Positions 1 through 8,253 of a DNA stretch of 64,000 bases are shown one piece after another; position 1 is the first letter of the stretch; every line of letters begins with the position of its first letter. The notes under the pieces are model-generated. The model ran no database searches. It worked only from the letters and a program-made list of their open reading frames with translations, and had not been told where the DNA came from. Location: assembly GCF_000377205.1 (NCBI RefSeq), contig NZ_KB897908.1, positions 62,001 to 126,000 on the forward strand, in the 5' to 3' direction. The DNA comes from Thioalkalivibrio sp. ALJ3. Its GTDB lineage: Bacteria; Pseudomonadota; Gammaproteobacteria; Ectothiorhodospirales; Ectothiorhodospiraceae. The position numbers and the translations under genes are program-made.

Positions 1-1016
1 CCGCACTGGGGCAGATCGAACGCCAATTCGGCAAGGGCGCGGTGATGCGCATGGGCGATCAGCAGGCGGTGGACGTGCCGGCCATCTCCACGGGTTCCCT
101 AGCGCTGGATATCGCGCTGGGCATCGGTGGCGTGCCACGCGGGCGCGTGGTCGAGATCTACGGGCCGGAGTCCTCGGGCAAGACGACCCTGACCCTGCAG
201 GTGGTGGCCGAGGCACAGAAGGTGGGCGGCACCGCCGCGTTCGTGGATGCCGAGCACGCCCTGGACCCGACCTACGCCGAGAAGCTGGGCGTAAACGTCG
301 ACGATCTGCTGGTCTCGCAGCCGGATACCGGCGAGCAGGCGCTGGAGATCGCCGACATGCTGGTTCGCTCCGGTGCGGTGGACGTGGTGATCGTCGACTC
401 CGTGGCCGCGCTGACGCCCAAGGCGGAGATCGAGGGCGAGATGGGTGACTCCCACGTTGGCCTGCAGGCGCGGTTGATGTCGCAGGCCCTGCGCAAGCTG
501 ACCGCCAACATCAAGCGTTCGAACACGCTGGTCATCTTCATCAACCAGATCCGCATGAAGATCGGCGTGATGTTTGGCAGTCCCGAAACCACTACCGGCG
601 GCAACGCGCTCAAGTTCTACTCCTCCGTGCGCATGGATATCCGCCGCATCGGCGCGATCAAGAAGGGCGACGAGGTGATCGGCAACGAGACCCGCGTGAA
701 GGTCGTCAAGAACAAGATGGCGCCCCCGTTCAAGGAGGCGTACTTCGAGATCCTCTATGGCGAGGGTATCTCGCGCGTGGGCGAGATCATCGAGATGGGC
801 GTGAAGGAAGGCCTGATCGACAAGGCCGGCGCCTGGTACAGCTACAACGGCGAGCGTATCGGCCAGGGCAAGGAGAACGCCCGCCAGTACCTGAAGGACA
901 ACCCGCAGATCGCCGAGGAAGTCGAGAAGACCCTGCGCGAACGCCTGCTGCCGAAGCGCAACAAGGCCCCGGTAGAGGACGTGCCGGCCGATGCCTCGGT
1001 CGAGGAGCAAGGCTGA
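1..1016 (+). CDS. recA: RecA recombinase (5' end outside window)
   Basis: RecA coats single-stranded DNA, drives homologous strand exchange and triggers LexA cleavage in the SOS response. The reading frame is open from base 3, so the N-terminus lies before the window. The Walker A motif GPESSGKTT and the family stretches around [23 protein letters not shown] and INQIRMKIG are all present in order. The C-terminus ends in the usual acidic tail ([13 protein letters not shown]). Its last bases overlap the start of recX, a common arrangement in which the RecA inhibitor is translated together with RecA. The identity is very secure; only the missing start is uncertain. Confidence 0.98.
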   Translation, partial: ALGQIERQFGKGAVMRMGDQQAVDVPAISTGSLALDIALGIGGVPRGRVVEIYGPESSGKTTLTLQVVAEAQKVGGTAAFVDAEHALDPTYAEKLGVNVDDLLVSQPDTGEQALEIADMLVRSGAVDVVIVDSVAALTPKAEIEGEMGDSHVGLQARLMSQALRKLTANIKRSNTLVIFINQIRMKIGVMFGSPETTTGGNALKFYSSVRMDIRRIGAIKKGDEVIGNETRVKVVKNKMAPPFKEAYFEILYGEGISRVGEIIEMGVKEGLIDKAGAWYSYNGERIGQGKENARQYLKDNPQIAEEVEKTLRERLLPKRNKAPVEDVPADASVEEQG

Positions 1017-1473
1017 TCCGGCCGACCCGGACGCCGCACTGGAGGCTGGGCTTCGGCTTCTGGTGCGGCGCGAGCATTCCGCGCTGGAGCTCGCGCGCAA
1101 GCTCGCCGAACGCGGTTTCGAGCGCGACGCAGTGGATGCCGCGCTCGAGCGTGCGCGCGAACTCGACTACCTGAGCGACACCCGTTACGCCGACTTCATC
1201 GCCCGCCACCGCACCGATCAGGGCTACGGCGAACAGCGCATCCGCGCCGAGCTCGCCCACAACGGCATCGGCAGCGATACCGTTAATGCCGCCATTGAAT
1301 CCCTGGAGGTCGACTGGACCGAGCAGGCCCGTGGCCAGCTCGAACGCCACTTCCGTCATCCCCCCGAGACCCGCGAGGACGAGGCCCGCATGCTCCGCCA
1401 CCTGGCCGGCCGCGGCTTCCCCGGTGGCGTCGCCCACCAGGCCCTCGCCGCCTGGAAAGACGGGACCCGGTAG
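991..1473 (+). CDS. recX: RecX regulatory protein
   Basis: RecX binds RecA filaments and limits their growth. The 160-residue product is mostly helical with the repeated three-helix pattern of the family: paired segments such as [20 protein letters not shown] and [17 protein letters not shown]. The ATG chosen overlaps the recA 3' end by 26 bases, which fits translational coupling. The stop codon lies in a GTAGGAC repeat that forms the edge of the downstream REP element, so the original C-terminus may have been altered by a few residues. Confidence 0.93.
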   Translation: MPRSRSKADPADPDAALEAGLRLLVRREHSALELARKLAERGFERDAVDAALERARELDYLSDTRYADFIARHRTDQGYGEQRIRAELAHNGIGSDTVNAAIESLEVDWTEQARGQLERHFRHPPETREDEARMLRHLAGRGFPGGVAHQALAAWKDGTR

Positions 1474-1483
1474 GACGTAGGAC

Positions 1484-1642
1484 GTAGGAGGCCAGCCCCC
1501 TGGCCGATGCGACGTTGATAATGCCCCATCGGCCAGAGGGCTGGCCTCCTACAGGGGTGGTGGCTTTGTCGTTGTAGGAGCGCAGCCCCTTGCGCGATGG
1601 GGCGTTGGCGGTGCCCCATCGGCCAGGGGGCTGGCCTCCTAC
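1484..1642. repeat. Two REP pairs (BIME) between recX and alaS
   Basis: Two inverted pairs at 1484-1552 and 1574-1642. Each outer edge reads GTAGGAG inward and CTCCTAC outward. Inner arms are either GGCCAG/CTGGCC or GCGCAG/CTGCGC hairpins. The left edge is preceded by two extra GTAGGAC copies from about 1470. The remaining bases to alaS (1643-1732) show no gene. Confidence 0.9.
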
Positions 1643-1732
1643 ATCATGGCCCGAAGGCGGGGGCGGCAATACGCGGGTTGGGGGCTTGCGTGATAGGATT
1701 CCGGTTTTGACCCCATATTCAATCGGAACCGC

Positions 1733-4342
1733 ATGAAAAGCGCCGACATTCGCCGGAGTTTCCTCGAATTCTTTGAAGGGCATGGCCATACGATCGTGCC
1801 CTCCAGCCCGCTCGTGCCGGGCAACGATCCCACGCTGCTGTTCACCAATGCGGGGATGGTGCAGTTCAAGGATGTGTTCCTCGGTCGCGAGAAGCGTTCG
1901 TACAACCGTGCGGTGTCCAGCCAGCGCTGCGTGCGGGCGGGCGGCAAGCACAACGACCTCGAGAACGTCGGTTACACCGCACGGCATCACACCTTCTTTG
2001 AGATGCTGGGCAACTTCAGCTTTGGCGACTACTTCAAGCGCGATGCGATCCACTACGCCTGGCAGTTCCTGACCGAGACCATCGGCCTGCCGCCGGAAAA
2101 GCTCTGGGTCACCGTCTACGAGACGGACGACGACGCCTACAACGTCTGGGCGAACGAGATTCAGGTTCCGGCCGAGCGAATCGTGCGTATTGGCGACAAG
2201 CCGGGCGGCGGTTCCGACAACTTCTGGCAGATGGGCGACACCGGCCCCTGCGGCCCCTGCACCGAGGTCTTCTACGACCACGGTCCGGAGGTGGAGGGCG
2301 GCCCGCCCGGTTCCCCGGACGAGGACGGCGACCGCTACATCGAGATCTGGAATCTGGTGTTCATGCAGTACGACCGCGATGCGGACGGCACGCTGAATCC
2401 GCTGCCGCGCCCGTCGGTGGATACCGGCATGGGCCTGGAGCGCCTGGCCGCGGTGCTGCAGGGCGTGCACTCCAACTACGAGATCGACCTGTTTCAGGAC
2501 CTGATCGCGGCCGCCGCGCGAGTGACCGGGGCGCAGGAGCAGGACTCCGCCTCGCTGCGCGTGATCGCCGACCACATCCGTTCCATCGCCTTCCTGATTA
2601 CCGACGGCGTGCTGCCGTCGAACGAAGGCCGCGGCTACGTGCTGCGCCGCATCATCCGCCGCGCCGCGCGCCACGGGTTCAAGATGGGTGCGCAGGATGC
2701 CTTCCTCTACCAGATGGTCGGCGACCTCGTGCGCGCGATGGGCGAGGCCTTCCCGGAGCTCGCCGAAGCTCAGGCCCGGGTCGAGAAGGTGCTGGAGAAG
2801 GAGGAACGCAAGTTCCTGGAGACGCTCGACAAGGGCATGAAGATCCTCGAGGACGACCTGCGCGATCTCGAGGGCAAGGTGATCCCGGGCGAGACCATCT
2901 TCCTGCTGTATGACACCTACGGCTTCCCGGTGGACCTGACCGGCGACATCGCGCGCGAGCGCGGCCTGGAACTGGACATGGAGGGCTTCGAGTCCGCGAT
3001 GGCGGATCAGCGCGCCCGTGCCCGCGCCGCGAGTCACTTCTCCATGGACGACGGCGGCCTGCCGCAGGTCGATCAGGAAACCGAATTCTCCGGCTACGAG
3101 ACCGTCGACGACGAGGGTCGCGTGGTCGCGCTGTACCAGAACGGCGAGCCGGTCGAGCGACTCGAGGTCGGCGCCGAGGGCCTGGTGGTACTGGACCGCA
3201 CGCCGTTCTACGGCGAGTCCGGTGGCCAGGTTGGCGATGTCGGCACGCTGAGCGGTTCCGGCGTGCGCTTTCAGGTCGCCGACACCCGCAAGCAGGGCGC
3301 GGCGCATATCCATGTCGGCCAGGTTCGCGCCGGCACGCTGGAGGTCGGCCAGAGGCTGCAGGCCGCGGTCGAAGGCCCACGCCGCGAGAACATCCGCCGT
3401 CACCATTCGGCGACGCACCTGCTGCACAAGGCCCTGCGCGATCAGCTGGGCGACCACGTGCAACAGAAGGGCTCGCTGGTGGATGCCGAGCGCCTGCGCT
3501 TCGACTTTACCCACATGGAGCCGCTGACCGACGAGCAACTGCGCGCCATCGAGGCCCAGGTGAACGCGGAGATTCTGGCCAACGAGGCCACCGATACCCG
3601 CGTGATGGACATCGAGTCGGCGATGGAGTCCGGCGCGGTCGCGCTGTTCGGCGAGAAGTACGGCGATCAGGTCCGGGTGCTGAAGATCGGCACCTCCGTG
3701 GAGCTGTGCGGCGGCACGCATGTGGACCGCACCGGTGACATCGGGTTGTTGCGCATCACCTCCGAGGGCGGGGTGGCCGCTGGTATCCGCCGTATCGAGG
3801 CGGTGGCCGGCGAGGTGGCGCTGCGCTGGGTTGACCAGCAGCTCGGCTATCTGGATGCGATCGCCGATCGCCTGCGCTCCGGGCGCGGCGAGGCGGCCGA
3901 CAAGGTCGCCCAGTTGCAGGAGCGCTCGCGCGAACTGGAGAAACAGATCGAACAGCTCAAGGGCAAGCTGGCCAGCCAGGCCGGCAGCGATCTGGCCTCG
4001 CAGGCGCAGGAGGTCGGCGGCGTGCAGGTGCTGGCCGCGAAGGTCGAGGGCGTGGAGCCCAAGGCCCTGCGCGACATGGTCGACCAGCTCAAGCAGAAGT
4101 TGGGGCAGGGTGTGGTGGTGCTGGGCACCGCGACCGGCGAGGGCAAGGTCAGCCTGGTGGCCGGCGTGACCAAGGCCGAGACCGACCGCTTCAAGGCTGG
4201 CGACCTGGTCGGTCACGTTGCCGCGCAGGTGGATGGCAAGGGTGGCGGTCGCCCGGACATGGCGATGGCCGGCGGCCAGAGCCCGGACAAGCTGGATGCC
4301 GCGCTCGCCTCGGTCGCCGACTGGGTACGCGAACGCGCCTGA
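1733..4342 (+). CDS. alaS: Alanyl-tRNA synthetase
   Basis: Charges tRNA-Ala with alanine and edits mischarged serine or glycine. At 869 residues it is the usual bacterial length. The N-terminal class II catalytic core is clear ([19 protein letters not shown] near residues 83-101). The editing domain carries HHSATHLLH near residue 556 and CGGTH with C659 and H663. The C-terminal C-Ala part follows a coiled coil rich in Glu/Lys/Gln near residues 720-760. It lies between recX and lysC as in many gammaproteobacteria. The ATG start matches the conserved N-terminus ([14 protein letters not shown]). Confidence 0.98.
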   Translation: MKSADIRRSFLEFFEGHGHTIVPSSPLVPGNDPTLLFTNAGMVQFKDVFLGREKRSYNRAVSSQRCVRAGGKHNDLENVGYTARHHTFFEMLGNFSFGDYFKRDAIHYAWQFLTETIGLPPEKLWVTVYETDDDAYNVWANEIQVPAERIVRIGDKPGGGSDNFWQMGDTGPCGPCTEVFYDHGPEVEGGPPGSPDEDGDRYIEIWNLVFMQYDRDADGTLNPLPRPSVDTGMGLERLAAVLQGVHSNYEIDLFQDLIAAAARVTGAQEQDSASLRVIADHIRSIAFLITDGVLPSNEGRGYVLRRIIRRAARHGFKMGAQDAFLYQMVGDLVRAMGEAFPELAEAQARVEKVLEKEERKFLETLDKGMKILEDDLRDLEGKVIPGETIFLLYDTYGFPVDLTGDIARERGLELDMEGFESAMADQRARARAASHFSMDDGGLPQVDQETEFSGYETVDDEGRVVALYQNGEPVERLEVGAEGLVVLDRTPFYGESGGQVGDVGTLSGSGVRFQVADTRKQGAAHIHVGQVRAGTLEVGQRLQAAVEGPRRENIRRHHSATHLLHKALRDQLGDHVQQKGSLVDAERLRFDFTHMEPLTDEQLRAIEAQVNAEILANEATDTRVMDIESAMESGAVALFGEKYGDQVRVLKIGTSVELCGGTHVDRTGDIGLLRITSEGGVAAGIRRIEAVAGEVALRWVDQQLGYLDAIADRLRSGRGEAADKVAQLQERSRELEKQIEQLKGKLASQAGSDLASQAQEVGGVQVLAAKVEGVEPKALRDMVDQLKQKLGQGVVVLGTATGEGKVSLVAGVTKAETDRFKAGDLVGHVAAQVDGKGGGRPDMAMAGGQSPDKLDAALASVADWVRERA

Positions 4343-4497
4343 CGACGCCTCGTCATCGCGGGGCGCGCACCGCGGTGGCGACCCGTGTCCGGAACAGCCC
4401 TCGGCGCGTCTCGTGAAGGCCCGGGGGTTCTCGCAATAACGACCTGAATGATGTTTAATGCGCCGCCTTTCCGGGTGGCGGTGAATGGAATCGTGCA

Positions 4498-5742
4498 ATG
4501 GCGTTGCTGGTACTGAAATTCGGGGGCACCTCGGTGGGCACCACCGAGCGCATCCAGGCGGTCGCGGAGCGGGCTTTGAAGCTGCGCGAGGAGGGTCATC
4601 AAGTGGTGATCGTTGTCTCTGCGATGAGCGGCGAGACGGATCGCCTTCTGGGTCTCGCCCATGCGCTGAATCCACGAGCCGATGGCCGCGAGCTGGACGT
4701 GCTGTTGTCCACCGGCGAGCAGGTGACGATTGCCCTGCTGGCGATGTCGCTGGAGGCGCATGGTTGTCCCGCACGCTCCTATACCGGCGCCCAGGTCACG
4801 ATTCGCACCGACAGTGCGCACAACAAGGCGCGCATCCGCAGTATCGACGATGCCCGCGTGCGGGCGGATCTGCAGGCCGGCCGAGTCGTCGTTGTGGCCG
4901 GATTCCAGGGGGTGGACGAGCACGGCGCGATCACCACGCTGGGCCGCGGCGGGTCGGATACGACGGCCGTCGCGCTGGCCGCGGCACTCAAGGCCGATGA
5001 ATGCCGGATTTACACCGACGTCGATGGTGTGTACACCACGGATCCCCGCCTGGTGCCCCAGGCACGGCGGCTGCATAGCATTACCTTCGAGGAGATGCTG
5101 GAGATGGCGAGCCTCGGCTCGAAGGTGCTGCAGATCCGCGCGGTGGAATTTGCGGGCAAGTACAACGTCCCTCTTAGAGTGCTGTCCTCGTTCGAGGAAG
5201 GACCGGGGACCCTGATTACCACGGAGGAGGATGCGCAGGTGGAACAGGCGCTGGTTGCGGGTATCGCGTTCAATCAGAACGAGGCCCAGCTAACGGTTCA
5301 GGGCGTCCCCGATCAGCCGGGGGTCGCGCATCGTATCCTCGGGCCGATCGCGGACGCCAACATCGAAGTGGACATGATCGTGCAGAACGTGGGCGCGGAT
5401 CAGACCACCGACTTCACCTTCACGGTGCATCGCAACGACTACGACAAGGCGTTGGCGATTCTGCAGGATGCCTGCAGGGCACTGAATGCGCGCGAGGTTT
5501 CCGGAGATACGCACATTGTGAAGATCTCCGTGGTTGGTGTCGGCATGCGCTCGCATGCCGGGATCGCCAGCCAGATGTTCGAGGCACTCTCGCGCGAGAC
5601 GATCAACATCCGAATGATCTCCACTTCCGAGATCAAGATCTCGGTGGTTGTGGATGAGAAGTACCTCGAACTTGCTGTACGCGCCCTGCATGATGCCTTT
5701 GAACTTGAGCAGGAACCTGTCGGTCAACAGGAGGACGGTTAA
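4498..5742 (+). CDS. lysC: Aspartate kinase
   Basis: Phosphorylates aspartate, the first step toward lysine, threonine and methionine. The protein begins [14 protein letters not shown], the nucleotide-binding KFGGTS motif at residues 7-12, and continues with [12 protein letters not shown] and the substrate-loop region [13 protein letters not shown]. Two ACT domains fill the C-terminal part from about residue 265, so feedback inhibition by an end-product amino acid is expected. It is the single-domain type, not fused to homoserine dehydrogenase. The 155-base gap to alaS shows no gene. csrA follows 68 bases downstream. Confidence 0.97.
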   Translation: MALLVLKFGGTSVGTTERIQAVAERALKLREEGHQVVIVVSAMSGETDRLLGLAHALNPRADGRELDVLLSTGEQVTIALLAMSLEAHGCPARSYTGAQVTIRTDSAHNKARIRSIDDARVRADLQAGRVVVVAGFQGVDEHGAITTLGRGGSDTTAVALAAALKADECRIYTDVDGVYTTDPRLVPQARRLHSITFEEMLEMASLGSKVLQIRAVEFAGKYNVPLRVLSSFEEGPGTLITTEEDAQVEQALVAGIAFNQNEAQLTVQGVPDQPGVAHRILGPIADANIEVDMIVQNVGADQTTDFTFTVHRNDYDKALAILQDACRALNAREVSGDTHIVKISVVGVGMRSHAGIASQMFEALSRETINIRMISTSEIKISVVVDEKYLELAVRALHDAFELEQEPVGQQEDG

Positions 5743-5810
5743 GGATGACAAACCGTAAAACGGTTACCGGACGACCGACTGCGTCCGACACAGGCACTGC
5801 GGAGAAGAGC

Positions 5811-6059
5811 ATGCTCATTTTGACTCGACGTGTGGGCGAGACCCTCATGATCGGCGAGGACGTTTCCGTCACCGTCCTGGGGGTCAAGGGCAATCAGGTT
5901 CGTATCGGGATCAATGCGCCTCAGGACGTGGCGGTCCACCGCGAGGAGATCTTCCAGCGTATTCAGCGCGAATCCAGCGCGACCGGCGATGATCAGGGCT
6001 CGTCCGGCGGTGGGTCCGCCCCGGGAGGGAGTGTGGCGGCTTCCTCGCGCGACGACTGA
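5811..6059 (+). CDS. csrA: Carbon storage regulator CsrA
   Basis: RNA-binding dimer that represses or activates translation by binding GGA motifs in leaders. The canonical start [18 protein letters not shown] lies at 5811, behind the Shine-Dalgarno GGAGAAG; an upstream in-frame ATG at 5745 would add an unconserved 22-residue extension and is not preferred. The 82-residue product has the normal core of about 60 residues followed by a Gly/Ser-rich acidic tail of about 20. Position between lysC/alaS and tRNA-Ser matches the widespread gammaproteobacterial order. A strong terminator follows. Confidence 0.97.
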   Translation: MLILTRRVGETLMIGEDVSVTVLGVKGNQVRIGINAPQDVAVHREEIFQRIQRESSATGDDQGSSGGGSAPGGSVAASSRDD

Positions 6060-6071
6060 CCAAGCCTGTCA

Positions 6072-6108
6072 GGCCCGGCGGTTGCGGCAACCGCCGGGCC
6101 TTTTCTTT
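6072..6108 (+). terminator. Rho-independent terminator after csrA
   Basis: A GC-rich perfect stem (GGCCCGGCGGTT paired with AACCGCCGGGCC) with a short loop is followed by TTTTCTTT. It ends the lysC-csrA unit just before tRNA-Ser. Confidence 0.92.
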
Positions 6109-6143
6109 ATGGGCACAAGTCCGTATCCTGTGCCGCGCATTCC

Positions 6144-6234
6144 GGAGAGTTGGCCGAGTGGTCGAAGGCGCTCCCCTGCTAAGGGAGTATGGGTCAAAAG
6201 CCCATCGAGGGTTCGAATCCCTCACTCTCCGCCA
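6144..6234 (+). tRNA. tRNA-Ser (anticodon GCT)
   Basis: A 91-base class II tRNA with a long variable arm. The acceptor strands GGAGAGT and ACTCTCC pair, the anticodon loop holds GCT (reading AGC/AGU), and the T arm has GGTTCGAATCC. CCA is encoded. The last 19 bases are repeated twice downstream at 183-bp intervals. Confidence 0.97.
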
Positions 6235-6640
6235 GACCCAGCAAAGGGGCCCGAGAGGCCCCTTTCGCACGTATGGCCCCCGAGGTATCGAGATTCGAAC
6301 CCGAGACATAGAGAATGATGGTTCGACGGGTGACGCGCAGCGGCACCCGAACGTCGCCGCAGGCGACGGCCCGAAGGGCGAAGCGCAAAGCGCCGAGTAA
6401 TCCCTCACTCTCCGCCAGACCCAGCAAAGGGGCCCGAGAGGCCCCTTTCGCACGTATGGCCCCCGAGGTATCGGGATTCGAACCCGAGATATAGAAAATG
6501 GTGGTTCGACGGGTGACGCGTAGCGGCGCCCGAACGTCGCCGCAGGCGACGGCCCGAAGGGCGAGGCGCTAAGCGCCGAGTAATCCCTCACTCTCCGCCA
6601 GACCCAGCAAAGGGGCCCGAGAGGACCCTTTGGCGCATGG
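6216..6640. repeat. 183-bp tandem repeat seeded on the tRNA-Ser 3' end
   Basis: The sequence beginning at 6216 inside the tRNA T arm recurs at 6399 and 6582, so the period is 183 bp, with two complete copies and a partial third. Each copy carries the tRNA 3' end (AATCCCTCACTCTCCGCCA) and a hairpin terminator (AAAGGGGCC/GGCCCCTTT at 6243-6265 and 6426-6448; damaged in copy 3). The two full units also hold a T-arm-like block in reverse orientation (ATTCGAACCCGAGA) and a GTCGCCGCAGGCGAC palindrome. The copies differ at several bases, so duplication is not very recent. Confidence 0.93.
6243..6265 (+). terminator. Hairpin terminator after tRNA-Ser
   Basis: AAAGGGGCC and GGCCCCTTT form a nine-pair stem that starts eight bases after the tRNA CCA. 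It is repeated at 6426-6448 and, with a disrupting base, at 6609-6631. Confidence 0.8.
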
Positions 6641-6710
6641 CGCGCCTCCCTGGCAGTCTTTCGTGCGCAAGGCTTTCGGTGCGACTTTGTGACGTCGGTC
6701 TCCCGAATGA

Positions 6711-6739
6711 TTGGTAATTCTCCCATTTTCGTCTATGTT
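6711..6739 (+). promoter_or_regulatory. Sigma-70-like promoter for the Tat-peptide leader
   Basis: TTGGTA at 6711-6716 and TATGTT at 6734-6739 are separated by exactly 17 bases. Nothing else nearby has both boxes. Transcription from here would give a leader of about 250 bases before the Tat peptide gene. Confidence 0.6.
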
Positions 6740-6744
6740 ATGGG

Positions 6745-6991
6745 CCGGTCGGCCCCCATCCAGCCGTTTGGGTGGTGGCCTACTTGTGAGCGGGTACAGG
6801 GAAGCTCGGGCCTGGCAAGGGTCCGCGGTACCCCGGGAGGATGCGTTACGCCGCGATACTGGGGGCGGGCGACGGTTCTCCCGCGATCGTCATGGAGCCA
6901 TCGCCCTGGCATGGTTCCGGATTACAAGAACAACAAGGCGGTTGTCAGCCCCGCGTTTTCGCTTCCCCCGAAGGAACGGAGGACGACGCGT
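6745..6991 (+). ncRNA. Structured leader, possible cis-regulatory RNA
   Basis: About 245 bases without a convincing gene but with strong local pairing. GGCCCCCATCC (6751-6761) pairs with GGGTGGTGGCC (6770-6780) with one mismatch. GGAGCCAT (6894-6901) pairs with ATGGTTCC (6911-6918). GCGG/CCGC pairing spans the middle. The segment around TACAGGGAAGC and GATACTG has short resemblances to cobalamin riboswitch cores, but I see no B12-box, so no class is assigned. It may be a riboswitch, an attenuator or a separate small RNA. Confidence 0.35.
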
Positions 6992-7162
6992 ATGCATCGC
7001 AGGAATTTTCTCAAGGCCGGCATGGCCCTGTCGGCCGGATTGGTGGTGCCCGGAGCGGCGTCAGCGGTTACGCTCGGCGCAGAATTGCTCCAAAGCCTTC
7101 ACCAGCATGAGCCTGAAACGACCCGGTTTGGCGTGTTCCTGCGTCACGATCATCACCACTAG
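6992..7162 (+). CDS. 56-residue Tat-signal small protein
   Basis: Function unknown. The start ATG follows a strong Shine-Dalgarno (AAGGAACGGAGGA). The N-terminus MHRRNFLKAG is a textbook twin-arginine signal, followed by a hydrophobic stretch (MALSAGLVVPGAASA) with an AxA-type cleavage site. Only about 30 residues would remain after cleavage, ending in the histidine cluster RHDHHH, which could bind a metal. It may be a genuine small exported protein or the stub of a longer Tat substrate; no downstream frame continues it. The histidine-rich end and the downstream CxC-type ArsR regulator hint at metals, but this link is only an inference. Confidence 0.7.
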   Translation: MHRRNFLKAGMALSAGLVVPGAASAVTLGAELLQSLHQHEPETTRFGVFLRHDHHH

Positions 7163-7181
7163 ATGGTTTTGCTGAATACCC

Positions 7182-7215
7182 GCACGCACTGGGGCTCTTG
7201 GGTTCCCGTGCGTGC
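7182..7215 (+). terminator. Hairpin between the Tat peptide and arsR
   Basis: GCACGCAC pairs with GTGCGTGC across an 18-base loop, about 20 bases after the stop codon. The downstream stretch is only weakly T-rich, so it may be a weak terminator or a regulator site. Confidence 0.4.
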
Positions 7216-7272
7216 TAATCTTGCCTTTAATGGCCGACTTATGGTGGCCGGATCGGCCGAAGTGGATTTCCT

Positions 7273-7647
7273 ATGTCCCTGACCCCTACCGTGTTGTTCA
7301 GCCTACTGGCGGACGATACCCGACTGCGTTCACTGCTCCTGATTCACATCGAGCGCGAACTCTGCGTGTGCGAGCTGATGAGCGCACTGGAGGCCTCGCA
7401 ACCGAAAGTCTCGCGCCATCTGGCCGCATTGCGTCAACAGGGCGTGGTGACGACGCGGCGCGAAGGCAACTGGATCTACTATCGGTTGCACCCGAAGCTG
7501 CCGGACTGGGCCCGTGAGGTCCTGGCGTCGACGGCCGAGGCTTCGCGCATCGATGGCACACTCCGCGAGGATCATGCGCGCCTGCAGGCGATGTGGCGTG
7601 ATGCCGATCTGGGGCTGCCGGACTCTCGGCGCTCGTCGGAAACCTGA
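7273..7647 (+). CDS. ArsR-family metalloregulator
   Basis: A 124-residue winged-helix repressor. The helix-turn-helix is visible in LEASQPKVSRHLAALRQQGV, followed by the wing RREGNWIYYRLHP. The ELCVCEL motif near residues 34-40 is the cysteine pair that binds arsenite or antimonite in classical ArsR proteins. No arsenate reductase or efflux pump is adjacent, so the targets lie elsewhere or it regulates its neighbour. Its TGA stop directly abuts the stop of the converging maf gene, the two forming a TGATCA palindrome. Confidence 0.9.
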   Translation: MSLTPTVLFSLLADDTRLRSLLLIHIERELCVCELMSALEASQPKVSRHLAALRQQGVVTTRREGNWIYYRLHPKLPDWAREVLASTAEASRIDGTLREDHARLQAMWRDADLGLPDSRRSSET

Positions 7648-8253
7648 TCAGTGTTCCTCGGCGGGAGGCATGGCAATGCCTGCTTCCCGCAGCCACTGAC
7701 ACAGGCGGATCAGCGGCAGACCCACCAGGGCGGTGGGGTCCGCGCCCTCCATGCGCTCGAACAGGCTGACACCCAGCCCTTCCGACTTGAAACTGCCGGC
7801 ACAGTCCACGGGATTGTCCAGCGCCACATAGGCGCGAATCTCGGCATCTGACAGCGGGCGGAAGCTGACGATGTATTCAACGTCCGCCACCCGTGTCTTC
7901 CCGCTGGGGGCATCCAGCAGGCACAGCCCGGTGTGAAAGGTGACCGTGCCGCCGGACAGCGAGGCAAGCTGTTCGCGGGCGCGCTCGGCATTGCCCGGCT
8001 TGCCCAGGATGCGGCCCTGATGGCTGGCGCTTTGGTCGGATCCAATGATCAATGCGTCCGGGTGGATATCGGCAACTGCACGGGCCTTGGCCTCTGCGAG
8101 GCGCTGTACGAGGGCCGCCGCTTCTTCGTCCGGGAGTCGAGCCTCGTCAACCTGCGGGGCAGCGGTCGTGAACGGCAGATGCAGCCGCTGCAACAGCTGC
8201 GCGCGATAGGGCGAGGTGGAGGCGAGGACGATCTCGTGCATGGGGTTACCCAT
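7648..8253 (-). CDS. yceF: Maf/YceF nucleotide pyrophosphatase
   Basis: Maf-family hydrolases remove pyrophosphate from non-canonical nucleotides; the YceF branch prefers 7-methyl-GTP. The protein opens with IVLASTSPYRAQLL, the family's SxSPxR signature, and has GSDQSA in place of the ADT of the dTTPase branch, which favours the YceF subfamily. The ATG at 8253 overlaps the carboxyltransferase stop by eight bases; a second ATG at 8241 is equally close to family N-termini. It lies in the general neighbourhood of yceD-rpmF-plsX, as in many relatives, but is separated from yceD by the two carboxylase genes. Confidence 0.93.
   Translation of the reverse strand: MGNPMHEIVLASTSPYRAQLLQRLHLPFTTAAPQVDEARLPDEEAAALVQRLAEAKARAVADIHPDALIIGSDQSASHQGRILGKPGNAERAREQLASLSGGTVTFHTGLCLLDAPSGKTRVADVEYIVSFRPLSDAEIRAYVALDNPVDCAGSFKSEGLGVSLFERMEGADPTALVGLPLIRLCQWLREAGIAMPPAEEH

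Noticed and set aside
1283-4774. A 1163-codon open frame on the minus strand across alaS
   Set aside because: It is exactly antisense to a well-conserved alaS and has the Arg/His/Ala-rich composition of high-GC shadow frames.
6399-6600. Additional tRNA-Ser genes in the tandem repeats
   Set aside because: Only the last 19 bases of the tRNA are repeated; no 5' half or anticodon arm is present.
5911-6726. A 271-codon minus-strand frame over tRNA-Ser and its repeats
   Set aside because: It reads through a tRNA, two terminators and the tandem repeats and gives a repetitive VWRRVRD-type peptide, a known artefact of tRNA antisense.
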